Shown one piece after another: positions 51,303 through 61,951 of a stretch of 64,000 nucleotides of DNA. The translations under genes and the position numbers were made by a program. This DNA comes from Pseudomonas sp. PDM18 (GTDB lineage: Bacteria; Pseudomonadota; Gammaproteobacteria; Pseudomonadales; Pseudomonadaceae), in contig NZ_JACVBX010000010.1 in assembly GCF_014852585.1 (NCBI RefSeq), positions 124,001 to 188,000 on the forward strand, given 5' to 3'. The first letter of the stretch is position 1. Each line of letters starts with the position of its first letter. The notes beneath the pieces are model-generated. The model did no database searches. It had not been told where the DNA came from and was given only the letters and a program-made list of their open reading frames with translations.

Positions 51303-51569
51303 ATGGCCAGCGGCTGGGCAAACGACGGAGCGGTTCAGGAGCAGATCGACAGCACCATCGAGGACGCCATCGCACGGGCGCGCAACCAGATGCCAAAGGG
51401 CGAGAGTCTGACCCATTGCGAGGAATGCGATGCGCCTATCCCCGAGGCGCGGCGCAAGGCTATCCCCGGCGTGCGCCTGTGCGTGAAGTGCCAGGCCGAG
51501 CACGACAAGGAGCAGGCCAACTACGCCGGCTACAACCGCCGCGGCAGTAAGGACAGCCAGTTGCGCTGA
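51303..51569 (+). CDS. DksA/TraR family C4 zinc finger protein, YbiI-like
   Basis: The 88-residue protein starts MASGWANDGAVQEQIDSTIEDAIARAR after a GGGAGG site. Its C4 zinc finger is CEECDAPIPEARRKAIPG followed by VRLCVKC, with normal CxxC-N17-CxxC spacing. Being half the length of DksA, it lacks the long N-terminal coiled coil and resembles TraR/YbiI. Such proteins can bind the RNA polymerase secondary channel; whether this one does is unproven. A strong terminator follows. Confidence 0.88.
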   Translation: MASGWANDGAVQEQIDSTIEDAIARARNQMPKGESLTHCEECDAPIPEARRKAIPGVRLCVKCQAEHDKEQANYAGYNRRGSKDSQLR

Positions 51570-51589
51570 CGCACTTTGGCTGGATATGA

Positions 51590-51622
51590 AAACGGCGCCC
51601 TTGGGCGCCGTTTCGATTTTTT
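51590..51622 (+). terminator. Terminator of the DksA-like gene
   Basis: AAACGGCGCC pairs perfectly with GGCGCCGTTT around CTTG and is followed by CGATTTTTT, 20 bases after the stop. Confidence 0.92.
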
Positions 51623-51704
51623 GAATCGCGGTATTGCTGGCGAGCCTGGAGTTCCCTTGTAAGAGCACTTGTCTGCTTTCCGGCGAGTTTGTGCCGACGT
51701 TTCC

Positions 51705-51815
51705 CCCTCACCCCAGCCCTCTCCCCGAGAGAGAGGGAGCAGATTGTGCCGGCTGATGCGGTAGTTTCATCCTGCACCGAACGGTCCCTTCTCGCTCAGG
51801 GGCGGGGTCCGCAGC
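51705..51815. repeat. Dispersed CCCTCACCCC repeat element, copy 3
   Basis: The left end CCCTCACCCCAGCCCTCTCC and the core (TGCCGGCTGATGCGGTAG, TTTCATCCTGCACCGAA) match copies 1 and 2, but the right end is degenerate and lacks AGGGTTAGGGTGAGGG. It fills most of the 322-base gap between the DksA-like gene and bphP. Confidence 0.65.
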
Positions 51816-51891
51816 CAGGCTGAAGGCAGTTCCGAGCCCTGGAGTACCACTGTCAGCGAGCCATGCCCGAGATCGCGCGCATGGCACGCTT

Positions 51892-54063
51892 CTACAGGCG
51901 TGTGCCCGGATCGAGCGGCACCAGTACGCTGAAGGTGATGATGCCGTCGGCCTGCTCCACCTCGATGCGGCCGCCGTGGGCGCTGACGATGGCCTGGGAG
52001 ATGTACAGGCCGATGCCCAGCCCGCTCTTGTTGCGGCCATGGCCACCGACGTCCTGCTTGAACGGCTCGAAGAGGTTGGCGATGCGCGGCTCGTCCAGCG
52101 CTTCGGCTTCGTTGAGGATGCTCAGCCGCGCCAGTTCATCCTGGCGGCGCAGCTCCACCAGCACCGGGCGACCGGGACGGCCATGGTGGCGGGCGTTGCT
52201 CAACAGGTTGGCGATCACCTGCAGATAGCGGTCCGGGTCGACCTGCGCCTGTACGTCATCCTCGATGGCGGTCTCGATGGACAGGCCGGGATAGGCCACG
52301 TCGGTTTCCTGGACGATGTCGCGCACCAGTCGCGAGAGGTCGGCGGCCACCGGCTTCACCGTCATTCCCGCGCCGCTCTGCAGCCGGCTCATTTCCAGTA
52401 TCTGGCTGATCAGGCGTTCCATACGGGTGCTGGAATAGGTGATGTGCTGGCGCAATTCGGCGTTGCGCACGTCGCTGGAGGAAAGCATCGCTGCCGCCAT
52501 GGAAATCGATTGCAGCGGGTTGCGCAGGTCGTGGCCGAGTACGGCGATCAGGCGCTGGCGCATGCGGTCGATTTCGCCGGCCCGGTTCAGGCACAGCTCC
52601 ACCAGTTCAGTGCGCAGCTTCTCGGCGATGGAGAGGTCGATGCCGGTCCAGGGCATGGAGCGCCCGCGAACCACTTCCTCCCAGGCTTCGAACGAGCCGC
52701 GGGGAGTCAGGCGCGCTCCGGAGGGCCCGGTCTTGATGATTTTCTCCGGCTTGCCGCCCCAGCGGATGCGATGTACCTGCTCCAGGCGCAGCCAGACGAT
52801 CCAGCCCGACTCCTGGCGATGGAAACGGATGGCCATGACGCCGCAATAGCGTGGGTCGTGCAGATCGTTGGGCAGTACGAGGCGCTGGTCGCTGTGGAAC
52901 AGATCCAGCTCCTCGTTCTGCTGCAGTTGGGCGACGATCGCCACTGCCAGGTCGTCGAAGTCACCACCGATGCTGCTGGCGCGCCCGCCGAGCATCACCA
53001 CCGCGCCATCGCACGGCAGCAGGTCGGCGATGTTGGCGCCGGGGCGCGACAGGGCGCTGAGCAGGTCGTCGGAGTCGCGGGTGCGGCGCAGCAGCGCCTG
53101 CTGGCGCTCGGAGGCCTGGCGCAGCAGTTCGCTGACGCGGCTCTGCTCCAGGCGCTCGACCATGGCGCTGCACACCTGGGAAAACACCTGGAAGGACATG
53201 CGGATCGGATAAGGTACTACCTTCGGGCTCATGTGGTGACAGGAGAACAGCCCCCACAGGCGCCCGCCGACCACGATGGAAATGCTCATCGAGGCGCGCA
53301 CGCCCATGTTGGCGAGGTACTCGCAATGGATCGGCGAGACGCTGCGCAGGGTGCTGAAACTCAGGTCGAACGGCTTGCCGCTGCGCGGGTTCAGCGTGGG
53401 GCGCACGGCCACCGGCTGGTAGGCCGCATCGCCGATCAGGCGCACCGGATTCTGCAGGTACAGGCGCCGCGCCTGGGCGGGAATGTCCGAGGCCGGGTAG
53501 CGCTGGCCCAGGTAGCTTTCCAGGTCCTCGCGGCGGGATTCGGCGACCACTTCACCGGAGTCGTCCTCGTTGAAGCGGTAGGCCATGACGCGGTCGTAGC
53601 CGGTCATCCGCCGCACTTCCTCGGTGACGCTGACCAGCAGACTCTCTACGTCGTTGCGCAGCTGCAGCTGGCTGACCAGGCGCTGGGCGTTGAGGGCGAA
53701 GGTGGTGAAGGACGCGGTGCCGGCGGCGCGCCGCTCGAATTCCAGGTAGCGCACGCCGTCATGGCTGTGGCCGATCACGTCGAAGAAGCGCCGGTTGATC
53801 CGCGCTTCCACACTGTTGACCCAGGGAACTTCGTCGCTGAGCCCTTGGGCGAGCATTGCCAGCACGCCGGGGCCGACGTCGGCCTCCGCCAGCGGCTCGC
53901 CCAGCGTCGGGGCGATGCCCAGCAGGGGGCCGAGATTGTCGCTGAAGCCGAGCACGTTGCCCTGCTCGTCGAGGGCGATCAGCGCGCCGTGGGGCTGGAT
54001 CGCGCCGGGCACATGGATGGGTTCGTCCTCGCAGTTGGCGAGGGTGACCGTCTGTTCGCTCAT
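51892..54063 (-). CDS. bphP: Bacteriophytochrome histidine kinase
   Basis: The 723-residue photoreceptor has PAS-GAF-PHY-kinase order. The biliverdin-binding Cys is residue 11 in ANCEDEPIHVPGAIQPHG. The chromophore-pocket motif PASDIPAQARRLY is near residue 190, with PIHCEYLANMGVRASMSISI nearby. The phospho-acceptor His is in VLGHDLRNPLQS near residue 510, with NLLSNARHHG (N box) and SGLGIGLYIS (G box) behind it. It senses red and far-red light in the cytoplasm. It overlaps the upstream heme oxygenase gene by four bases. No response regulator gene is adjacent, so the partner lies elsewhere. Confidence 0.96.
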   Translation of the reverse strand: MSEQTVTLANCEDEPIHVPGAIQPHGALIALDEQGNVLGFSDNLGPLLGIAPTLGEPLAEADVGPGVLAMLAQGLSDEVPWVNSVEARINRRFFDVIGHSHDGVRYLEFERRAAGTASFTTFALNAQRLVSQLQLRNDVESLLVSVTEEVRRMTGYDRVMAYRFNEDDSGEVVAESRREDLESYLGQRYPASDIPAQARRLYLQNPVRLIGDAAYQPVAVRPTLNPRSGKPFDLSFSTLRSVSPIHCEYLANMGVRASMSISIVVGGRLWGLFSCHHMSPKVVPYPIRMSFQVFSQVCSAMVERLEQSRVSELLRQASERQQALLRRTRDSDDLLSALSRPGANIADLLPCDGAVVMLGGRASSIGGDFDDLAVAIVAQLQQNEELDLFHSDQRLVLPNDLHDPRYCGVMAIRFHRQESGWIVWLRLEQVHRIRWGGKPEKIIKTGPSGARLTPRGSFEAWEEVVRGRSMPWTGIDLSIAEKLRTELVELCLNRAGEIDRMRQRLIAVLGHDLRNPLQSISMAAAMLSSSDVRNAELRQHITYSSTRMERLISQILEMSRLQSGAGMTVKPVAADLSRLVRDIVQETDVAYPGLSIETAIEDDVQAQVDPDRYLQVIANLLSNARHHGRPGRPVLVELRRQDELARLSILNEAEALDEPRIANLFEPFKQDVGGHGRNKSGLGIGLYISQAIVSAHGGRIEVEQADGIITFSVLVPLDPGTRL

Positions 54064-54674
54064 GTCGGGACCGCCTGGCGCGGTGCGGTGTCCAGCACCC
54101 AGTCGCGGAACGAGGTGAAGGCGCGCACCGCGGCAGCCTGGGCGAGGGCAATCTCTTCGGGCGTAGTGACATGCTCGGCCAGCAGGCGCTGGAAGGCGGC
54201 CCAGCGCTCGCCGGTGTGTTCGCCGTAGCCTTGCAGCCAGCGCAGTGGCAGAGGTTCGAGAGGGGCCTTGAGGCGCTTGTAGAGCACCCGTCCGCCCAGG
54301 GTCGCGCCCTCAGCGACATAGGCGATGCCGAAGGCTTCGGCGAGGTTGTTCGCCACCGGTGCAGCGGGGCAGTCGGGCCGGTCGGCGGTGACCTGCGGGC
54401 CTGCCTGCAGGTCGGCTTCCAGCCATCGGCTCTTGCCGCGACGCAGGAGTGCATCTTCGGCGTCGGGCCAGTGTGGCCAGAGAGCTTGCTCCAGCGGCCG
54501 CATCCAGCCCAGCACGCGTGCAGCGTGGTCGAGGTAGTCGGCACGGGTCAGTGCGAAGGTAAGCGGCGAACGGCTGTCTAAGTCGGCATGCAGTTCATGG
54601 GTGGCGGCGCGCAAGGCAGCCAGCGCGGGCGAGATGCCCGGGCGTTCGTTCGGTTGCGAAGTCATCGCCGTCAT
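54060..54674 (-). CDS. bphO: Biliverdin-forming heme oxygenase
   Basis: The 204-residue protein belongs to the BphO-type heme oxygenases. The proximal heme ligand is the His in RAATHELHADLDSRSPL, near residue 26, and the distal helix is represented by GIAYVAEGATLGGRVLYKRL, with the Gly-rich kink. It opens heme to biliverdin, the chromophore that attaches to the phytochrome encoded by the overlapping downstream gene. The four-base overlap couples the two genes. In-frame ATGs at 54674 and 54665 are both possible starts. Confidence 0.93.
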   Translation of the reverse strand: MTAMTSQPNERPGISPALAALRAATHELHADLDSRSPLTFALTRADYLDHAARVLGWMRPLEQALWPHWPDAEDALLRRGKSRWLEADLQAGPQVTADRPDCPAAPVANNLAEAFGIAYVAEGATLGGRVLYKRLKAPLEPLPLRWLQGYGEHTGERWAAFQRLLAEHVTTPEEIALAQAAAVRAFTSFRDWVLDTAPRQAVPT

Positions 54675-54844
54675 CGCGGGTCCACCTTTTCTTCGAGCTG
54701 CGAAGCATAGCAGCTCGTGCTGCGCGACCAGGGCGGCGAGAGAAAAATTGATCGAATAGTCAGGAGCGTCGCGTTGACGGCGACTTGTTTGATCGCGAGT
54801 GGGCGACAGCGCCTGTACAGCAGTGCGCGGTGCGCATGAAAAAA

Positions 54845-54870
54845 GGCCGCCGCAGTTCGCTGCGGCGGCC
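54845..54870 (-). terminator. Terminator of the autotransporter gene
   Basis: GGCCGCCGCAG pairs perfectly with CTGCGGCGGCC around TTCG, 16 bases after the stop of the minus-strand gene. The plus-strand A-run before it gives a T-run on the transcript. Confidence 0.92.
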
Positions 54871-54886
54871 CTGGTTCACGGCGGGG

Positions 54887-57535
54887 TCAGAAGTTGACCT
54901 TCAGGCCCAGCGTCACCGCCTGGTCGCGGTAGCCGTTGTCGCCGAACTGTTTGCCCACTTCACCCCAGACGTTGACCCGGCTGTTCACCTTGCTGGTGGC
55001 GCCGAGTTTGACTTCGAAGATGTCGCTGGCGCCGTCCATTTCGAACTTGGTGCTGCCCATCTTCGCGCCGAAGTCGTCGGTGTTATGGATCCAGTTGGTT
55101 TCCACATAGGGCTCCACACCATAGGTGTTGGCGAAGCCGCCTTCCTTGTTGCTGCGCACGGCGGCGCGGGCACCAAGCCGGGTCATGATGTTGCCGTCGC
55201 CCTGGCCGGTGACCTTGGTGCCATTGGCCTCGCGGTGGCTGTCGGCCTTCACGCCCATGTAGACGACCTGTGCCTGCGGCTGGACGTAGTAGCTGGCGCT
55301 TTCGGTCTTCGCCACGGTGAAGGTTTTGCCGGCCTCGATGGAAGCGGTGATGCCCTTGGCGTCGTATGTCTCCTTGGCCAGTTGCTCGCCGCGAACTTCG
55401 GCATCGAAATCATTCCACAATATCCAGCTGTCGACGTAGGCGCCGTTTTCATCGTCCTTGTTCTCGTACCAGGTGCCATAGACGCCCAGGCTGTAGCCGT
55501 CGATCTCGCCGCGCGAGCTGTAGCCGGTGATGCGCGACTTGGTCGTGGAGTTGCCGTTGGCGTAGCCGGCCATCACGCCGACGACCCAGTCGCCGTTGTC
55601 GGTCTGCTTGCGGTACAGGTCGCTGCCCAGTTGCAGCACGTAGCGGTTGGATTCGGTCTTCAGTTGCCCGCTGTTGTCTTCCCAACGGCTGGAGCCGTCG
55701 ACGTTGCGCATCCAGAGCATCGAGGTGACCTGCTTGCCGGTGTCCGGATCGACGTAGGTCAGGTTGCCGGTGCGGTCATGCAGGCGGTGCAGGAACATTG
55801 TGTTCGCCGCCGCGAGGTTGGCGGTGTAGCTGCCGCCTTCGGGCTGGCGCACGCGGTCCTTGTCGTTGGGAGTGGGTTTCTCCGGCACCGGGGCGGTCGG
55901 GCCCGGATCGACCGGGCCGGGATCTTCCGGACCCGGATCAACGGGACCTGGGTCTTCGGGACCGGGATCGACGGGACCGGGGTCTTCGGGGCCTGGGTCG
56001 ACAGGATCGGGATCTTCCGGCTCTGGTTCGGTCGGCCTGTACGAGGTCAGGTACCAGTCGCTGTCCGCGCCGGTCGAGCCGACGAAGCTGCCGCCGCGGC
56101 GCAGCATGTACTCGTAGCCGCCCTCGGTCACCCGGTCGGATTTGAACTCGCCGGCCGAGGTACCGCCGACGGTGATCATCTGGATGCCTTCCAGGGTCTC
56201 GGCGCCGGGGCCGTCGGTATTGTTGACGGTCACGCGGGTCTCGCCCGAGGTGTTACCGGCCACCGCCAGCTTGTCGGTCTCGGAGGTGTCGTCACCCAGA
56301 TAGGTGTTCATCACCAGGTGGCCGCCGCCGCTGAAGTCGCCATCCACTGTCAGGGTCTTGTAGGTGTAGGCACCGTGTTCGTCGTGGCGGTCGTAGACCA
56401 GTTGGGCTCCGTCGGTGAGAGCCAGGTTGGTGAGGTTGGAGTTGCCGGTCATGAACCAGTGGCTGCTCGCGCCGTCCATCGCCAGGTTGATCACGCCGTC
56501 GGTGGCGGTGCTGGTGGTGCCGTTGAGGTAGGAGCCGGCGGCCATGTTCAGGTCGATGACGCCGGTCTTATCGGCATACAGCCACATGCCCTTGCGGTTC
56601 TGTGCATCGGCTGCAGCGCTGCTGTCGAGGTGATACACGGAGGCGGCTTCCGAGCGGATGAGCGAATCTGCTCCGGAAGCGTAGAGCGCGCGATTGCCGT
56701 CTGCGACAGTGACGCTGGTATCGCCCTGCAAGTACACCTGCCCACCGCGATCGCCGTTCTTGTCCGCTGCCGTCTGGGCATAGATGCCGTAGGCGTTGGT
56801 CTTTTCGGTGGTGATGCTGGTATCGCCCAGGCGAATCACGCCGCCGCGATTGGCATACACCGCGTGCGCGGAGCTGCCCTTGGAGACAATGGTGCTGCCG
56901 TCGCCGAGGATCACCTCTGCGTCGCCCCAGTAGGTGTTGGCCGACAGCGAGCGGTTGCCGGCGTAGACCGCGTATCCCGTACCATCCAGCGAGTTGGCGC
57001 CGCTGCCGTTGGTGGTGATCTGTGCACCGCTGCCCAGCTCGATGAGGTTCTTGCCACCGTTCTTCGATGTGTTGGCGCGTACGCCCATGCCCGAACCTTC
57101 GGCGGTGATGATGGCTCCGTCACCGACCCGTACCTCGGAGTTCAGCGCGTTCTCGGTGACGTTGATGCCATCGGCCGAGCTGCCCTTGGTGACGATGTGC
57201 AGCTTCTCGATGTTGATCTTGCTGCCGCCGTTGTTGGCCTGGATCGCGTCCGATTTGCTGGATGCGGTGGTGATCGACACGTCCTTGAGGTTGTACTTCG
57301 AGCTGTTGCCATAGATGCCGAAGCCGGTGGGCGTGAAGGACTGATCTTCACCCGTGGTGTCGATCACGATTTTCTCGTAGGTCGATGTATCGCCGGGTGC
57401 CCAGTAGATGGTGGTCGTGCAGTTGAGGGTCGTGCCATTTGCGGCACAGGAGCCCGCGGTGGCGCCGCCGCTGTGGGCGAGCATGCTGGCGGCCAAGGCG
57501 ATATGGGCGGCCAACAGAGTCTTCTTGAAGCGCAT
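54887..57535 (-). CDS. Autotransporter (type Va) with beta-helix passenger
   Basis: The ATG at 57535 has a GGAGG site 7 bases upstream and gives 882 residues. There is a signal peptide (MRFKKTLLAAHIALAASMLAHSGGATA), then a passenger of short beta-helix-like repeats (about 30-500) full of GDGSTI, GDTSIT and GGSKI turns. A Pro/Asp/Glu linker made of PEDPGPVDPG repeats follows near residue 505-560. The last 300 residues form the autotransporter barrel (TGNLTYVDPDTGKQVTSMLWMRN, ending with a C-terminal Phe). The barrel inserts in the outer membrane and exports the passenger. The passenger has no recognisable enzyme motif; an adhesin role is possible. One Cys pair is near the mature N-terminus. 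Confidence 0.92.
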   Translation of the reverse strand: MRFKKTLLAAHIALAASMLAHSGGATAGSCAANGTTLNCTTTIYWAPGDTSTYEKIVIDTTGEDQSFTPTGFGIYGNSSKYNLKDVSITTASSKSDAIQANNGGSKINIEKLHIVTKGSSADGINVTENALNSEVRVGDGAIITAEGSGMGVRANTSKNGGKNLIELGSGAQITTNGSGANSLDGTGYAVYAGNRSLSANTYWGDAEVILGDGSTIVSKGSSAHAVYANRGGVIRLGDTSITTEKTNAYGIYAQTAADKNGDRGGQVYLQGDTSVTVADGNRALYASGADSLIRSEAASVYHLDSSAAADAQNRKGMWLYADKTGVIDLNMAAGSYLNGTTSTATDGVINLAMDGASSHWFMTGNSNLTNLALTDGAQLVYDRHDEHGAYTYKTLTVDGDFSGGGHLVMNTYLGDDTSETDKLAVAGNTSGETRVTVNNTDGPGAETLEGIQMITVGGTSAGEFKSDRVTEGGYEYMLRRGGSFVGSTGADSDWYLTSYRPTEPEPEDPDPVDPGPEDPGPVDPGPEDPGPVDPGPEDPGPVDPGPTAPVPEKPTPNDKDRVRQPEGGSYTANLAAANTMFLHRLHDRTGNLTYVDPDTGKQVTSMLWMRNVDGSSRWEDNSGQLKTESNRYVLQLGSDLYRKQTDNGDWVVGVMAGYANGNSTTKSRITGYSSRGEIDGYSLGVYGTWYENKDDENGAYVDSWILWNDFDAEVRGEQLAKETYDAKGITASIEAGKTFTVAKTESASYYVQPQAQVVYMGVKADSHREANGTKVTGQGDGNIMTRLGARAAVRSNKEGGFANTYGVEPYVETNWIHNTDDFGAKMGSTKFEMDGASDIFEVKLGATSKVNSRVNVWGEVGKQFGDNGYRDQAVTLGLKVNF

Positions 57536-57903
57536 TGCAAACCTCCTTGCCTCCGTCGCCACGTGACGATTCGGGGCATGTTTCCAGCGCCTGGAGCCGT
57601 TCTTGGCTGGTGATCGCAAGAGCTGGCTTGCGGATCGGTTCCTGCTTTCGCTGGACGATGGCGCCTGACGAGTCAGGCCTGGGGAGGGCAAGGCCGTAAA
57701 TGTTCGAGCCCTGCCCAATCCGCTGCGGAGGGGGCGCGTCGGATCAGTGGACTCATTGTTCAGAAAGCGTTCAGCTAGCCGAATAAGACGAATCTCAATC
57801 GGCCTGGAGCAGAGCAGGGGAACGAGAGAAGCTTGATTTATCGCAATGGACAAACGCCGGACCGGGCATTGCGCACCGGTTCGCCGTTAGTAGTTGGAAT
57901 GGG
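57536..57903. other. Intergenic region between autotransporter and ureC
   Basis: This 368-base stretch contains the ribosome site of the autotransporter (GGAGG at 57543-57547) and presumably its promoter. The ureC gene ends at its far side. I saw no gene, repeat or clear terminator in it. Confidence 0.5.
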
Positions 57904-59604
<1,701 letters not shown>

Positions 59605-59690
59605 CGGGGCTCCTTGGCGGTTGGCGTTATTCGTTTTCTTCCTGGGCTTTGTACGTGGGGCTTAACCCTCTCTCTAGCCGTGGCAAGGAG

Positions 59691-59996
59691 TTACAAAGAG
59701 CCCATCACCCGTCCGGCAAATCCATAAACCTTGCGGTCGCCGGCCAGTTCGACCAGCTCCACCTCGCGGCTCTGCCCCGGCTCGAAGCGCACGGCGGTGC
59801 CTGCCGGGATGTTCAGGCGCATGCCGCGCGCGGCGTTGCGGTCGAACAGCAGCGCATCGTTGGTCTCGAAGAAGTGGTAGTGCGATCCGACCTGGATCGG
59901 TCGGTCGCCGCTGTTGGCCACCGTCAGCGCGAGGGTGCGACGGCCGGCGTTGAGTTCGATCTCGCCGGGCTGGATGTCGTATTCGCCAGGGATCAT
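59691..59996 (-). CDS. ureB: Urease subunit beta
   Basis: The 101-residue subunit begins [24 protein letters not shown]. It has the family block [47 protein letters not shown]. It forms the small beta-rich subunit packed on UreC. Its start overlaps the stop of the preceding acetyltransferase gene by four bases, so that gene is firmly part of the operon. Confidence 0.97.
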   Translation of the reverse strand: MIPGEYDIQPGEIELNAGRRTLALTVANSGDRPIQVGSHYHFFETNDALLFDRNAARGMRLNIPAGTAVRFEPGQSREVELVELAGDRKVYGFAGRVMGSL

Positions 59997-60499
59997 GGGG
60001 AGCTCCGTGGGTCGAGGATCAGTTGCATGAAGGTCAGGTCCAGCCAGCGTCCGAACTTCTGGCCCACCTGCGGCATCTGCCCGGTGGTAGCGAAGCCCAG
60101 GCGTTCGTGCAGGCGGATCGACGCCGTGTTGTCACTTTCAATGGCCGCGACCATCACATGCAGGCCCTGGACGCGGGCACGCTCGATCAGCGCCTGCATC
60201 AGTAGCGGACCGAGGCCCTTGCCGCGCTGGTCGGCACGCACGTAGACCGAGTGCTCGACCGTCTCGCGGAAGCCGTCGAAGGCGCGCCATGGGCCGTAGC
60301 TGGCGTACCCGACCACTTCGCCGCCGTCCTCGGCCACCAGCACCGGGAAGCCCTGCTGTGTGCGCATTTCCAGCCAGACGCGGCGGTTCTCCAGGTCGAT
60401 GGCGACCTCGTTCCAGATCGCGGTGGTGTTGAGCACGGCGTCGTTGTAGATGTCGCGCAGACTGCCGAGGTCGGCTTGGCTGGCGTCGCGGATGAGCAT
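59993..60499 (-). CDS. GNAT acetyltransferase inside the urease operon
   Basis: The 168-residue GNAT protein starts [22 protein letters not shown] and has the acetyl-CoA loop [22 protein letters not shown]. It resembles phosphinothricin/methionine sulfoximine N-acetyltransferases in [26 protein letters not shown] and [20 protein letters not shown]. In P. aeruginosa an enzyme of this type is also encoded between ureA and ureB and acetylates methionine derivatives such as sulfoximine and sulfone. It overlaps ureB by four bases. Any role in urea use is unclear. Confidence 0.9.
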   Translation of the reverse strand: MLIRDASQADLGSLRDIYNDAVLNTTAIWNEVAIDLENRRVWLEMRTQQGFPVLVAEDGGEVVGYASYGPWRAFDGFRETVEHSVYVRADQRGKGLGPLLMQALIERARVQGLHVMVAAIESDNTASIRLHERLGFATTGQMPQVGQKFGRWLDLTFMQLILDPRSSP

Positions 60500-60582
60500 G
60501 TCGGTTCCTCAGGTTCGCAGGGCGAATGAAGCGGCACGCTTCATCGGCCATAGTCTTTGCGCCGCCGGTTGAGCGTGCGCGA

Positions 60583-60885
60583 TCAGGCGATGGGCTGGTG
60601 CACAGTGACCAGCTTGGTGCCGTCCGGGAAAGTGGCTTCCACCTGGATCTCCGGGATCATTTCCGGCACGCCCTCCATCACCTGTTCACGGGTCAGCAGC
60701 GTGGTGCCGTAGTGCATCAGGTCGGCGACCGTCTGGCCATCCCGCGCGCCTTCGAGCAGGGCTGCGGAGATCAGTGCCACGGCCTCCGGGTAGTTGAGCC
60801 TTACACCACGGGCGAGGCGGCGCTCGGCGACCAGGCCGGCGGTGAAGATCAGCAGCTTGTCCTTCTCGCGAGGGGTCAAATCCAT
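60583..60885 (-). CDS. ureA: Urease subunit gamma
   Basis: The 100-residue subunit begins [35 protein letters not shown] and includes [22 protein letters not shown], the expected UreA blocks and full length. It is part of the UreABC trimer. The ATG at 60885 directly follows the ureD stop; a longer upstream frame overlaps ureD and is rejected. The acetyltransferase gene follows after 83 bases. Confidence 0.97.
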   Translation of the reverse strand: MDLTPREKDKLLIFTAGLVAERRLARGVRLNYPEAVALISAALLEGARDGQTVADLMHYGTTLLTREQVMEGVPEMIPEIQVEATFPDGTKLVTVHQPIA

Positions 60886-60886
60886 C

Positions 60887-61720
60887 TCAGGTGCTCCAGA
60901 TACGGGGAGGAACGGCCTCGCGGCCGAGCAGCGCCGGCCGCAACCGGCGCCAGAGTTCGATGAGCCAGGCACGGGCGTGCAGCGCCTCATGGGCGAGGCA
61001 GCGGGCGACTACCAGGCCGGGCAGTTGGGTGAGGTTGCCGCGCCCCTGGCAGGGGATGGCGCGGCAGGCTTCGATCAGCGTCGCGTCGATCTGTCCGCTG
61101 GCGATCAGCGTCGCCATCACTGGGTGGCCGGCAAGGCCGATGGGTGAGTCGAGCAGGCGGTCGTTGCCGGTCACGCGCTGGCGCTCGTGCCACAGGCGCT
61201 GGCCGTCTCGGCGGATGTCCAGAGCGGCGGCGAAGTGGCCGTCTTCGAAGCGCTCGCGGCTGGCTGGGCGGCCGAGGGCGACGACGTCCCAGTAGAACAG
61301 CCGGGCGGTGGCTTCGAGGTCGATGCGAGTCGTCAGCTCGGCCTGCGCGCCGGAGTAGACGATGGTTTCCTGCGGCAGCCATTCCAGCGTGGCGCCAGGG
61401 CCAACGCGGATGTCCAGCTGCTGCTTCGCCGGGCAGCCGGCGCGGTACCACTTGGCAGCGCCGGGGCTGGTGAGCTGTACCCAGCTGTCCTGGCTGGCAT
61501 GGATATCGATGTCGAGCGTATCGCCACCGGCGATACCACCGGGCGGATGCACGACGATATGTTGGCAAACCTGCGGCCCTTCCGCGTACAGGTGCTTCTG
61601 CACCCGCAGCGGCCCGAGGTGACGCCGGGTGACTGGCCGCGTGCTGTCGCCGGTGCGGGCATAGGCCAGCTCCAGCTCGGCGTGCCAGGCGGGGTGGAAA
61701 AGGATGGCCGGTGCGTTCAT
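60887..61720 (-). CDS. ureD: Urease accessory protein UreD
   Basis: The 277-residue protein begins [23 protein letters not shown]. It has the family blocks [67 protein letters not shown] and [15 protein letters not shown]. UreD docks on UreABC and with UreF and UreG guides nickel into the active site. The ATG at 61720 is preferred over a TTG 12 bases upstream. It is the first gene of ureDABC, with a sigma-54-type promoter 35-49 bases upstream. Confidence 0.95.
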   Translation of the reverse strand: MNAPAILFHPAWHAELELAYARTGDSTRPVTRRHLGPLRVQKHLYAEGPQVCQHIVVHPPGGIAGGDTLDIDIHASQDSWVQLTSPGAAKWYRAGCPAKQQLDIRVGPGATLEWLPQETIVYSGAQAELTTRIDLEATARLFYWDVVALGRPASRERFEDGHFAAALDIRRDGQRLWHERQRVTGNDRLLDSPIGLAGHPVMATLIASGQIDATLIEACRAIPCQGRGNLTQLPGLVVARCLAHEALHARAWLIELWRRLRPALLGREAVPPRIWST

Positions 61721-61754
61721 GGGCAGCTGCAAAACCAGGGATGCTCAGGACAGA

Positions 61755-61769
61755 GCAAGCAGCGTGCCG
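61755..61769 (-). promoter_or_regulatory. Sigma-54 promoter of ureDABC
   Basis: On the minus strand CGGCACGCTGCTTGC has the RpoN GG-N10-GC spacing and fits TGGCACG-N4-TTGC apart from the first base. Transcription would begin near 61743, just before ureD. Confidence 0.75.
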
Positions 61770-61902
61770 GGATGCGCCAGGATAGTGCGTGGTGCTCTCC
61801 AGACGTGCGGCAAGACAGCGTCGGCGCGGGTTCGACGACAGTCGAGACGATTGTCCGATCGGTCAGGTATGGGCGCGGTTGCGGTGCATTGAGGGGTTCG
61901 GC

Positions 61903-61917
61903 GCACCGCATTGGTGC
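61903..61917. promoter_or_regulatory. NtrC dyad upstream of ureD
   Basis: GCACC-GCATT-GGTGC matches the NtrC dyad core GCACC-N5-GGTGC exactly, about 135 bases upstream of the sigma-54-type promoter. A second GGTGC with a partner GCACC lies just upstream (61883-61907). Confidence 0.65.
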
Positions 61918-61951
61918 GGATTTTCCTGTAGGACCGCCAGGCCGTGGGGGC

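Noticed and set aside
51976-54228. A 750-codon open frame opposite bphP
   Set aside because: It mirrors the codon pattern of the phytochrome, which has all its catalytic motifs; no family features in the antisense product.
54785-57613. A 942-codon open frame opposite the autotransporter gene
   Set aside because: It is antisense to a clearly coding autotransporter with signal peptide and barrel. Long antisense frames arise from the GC-biased third positions.
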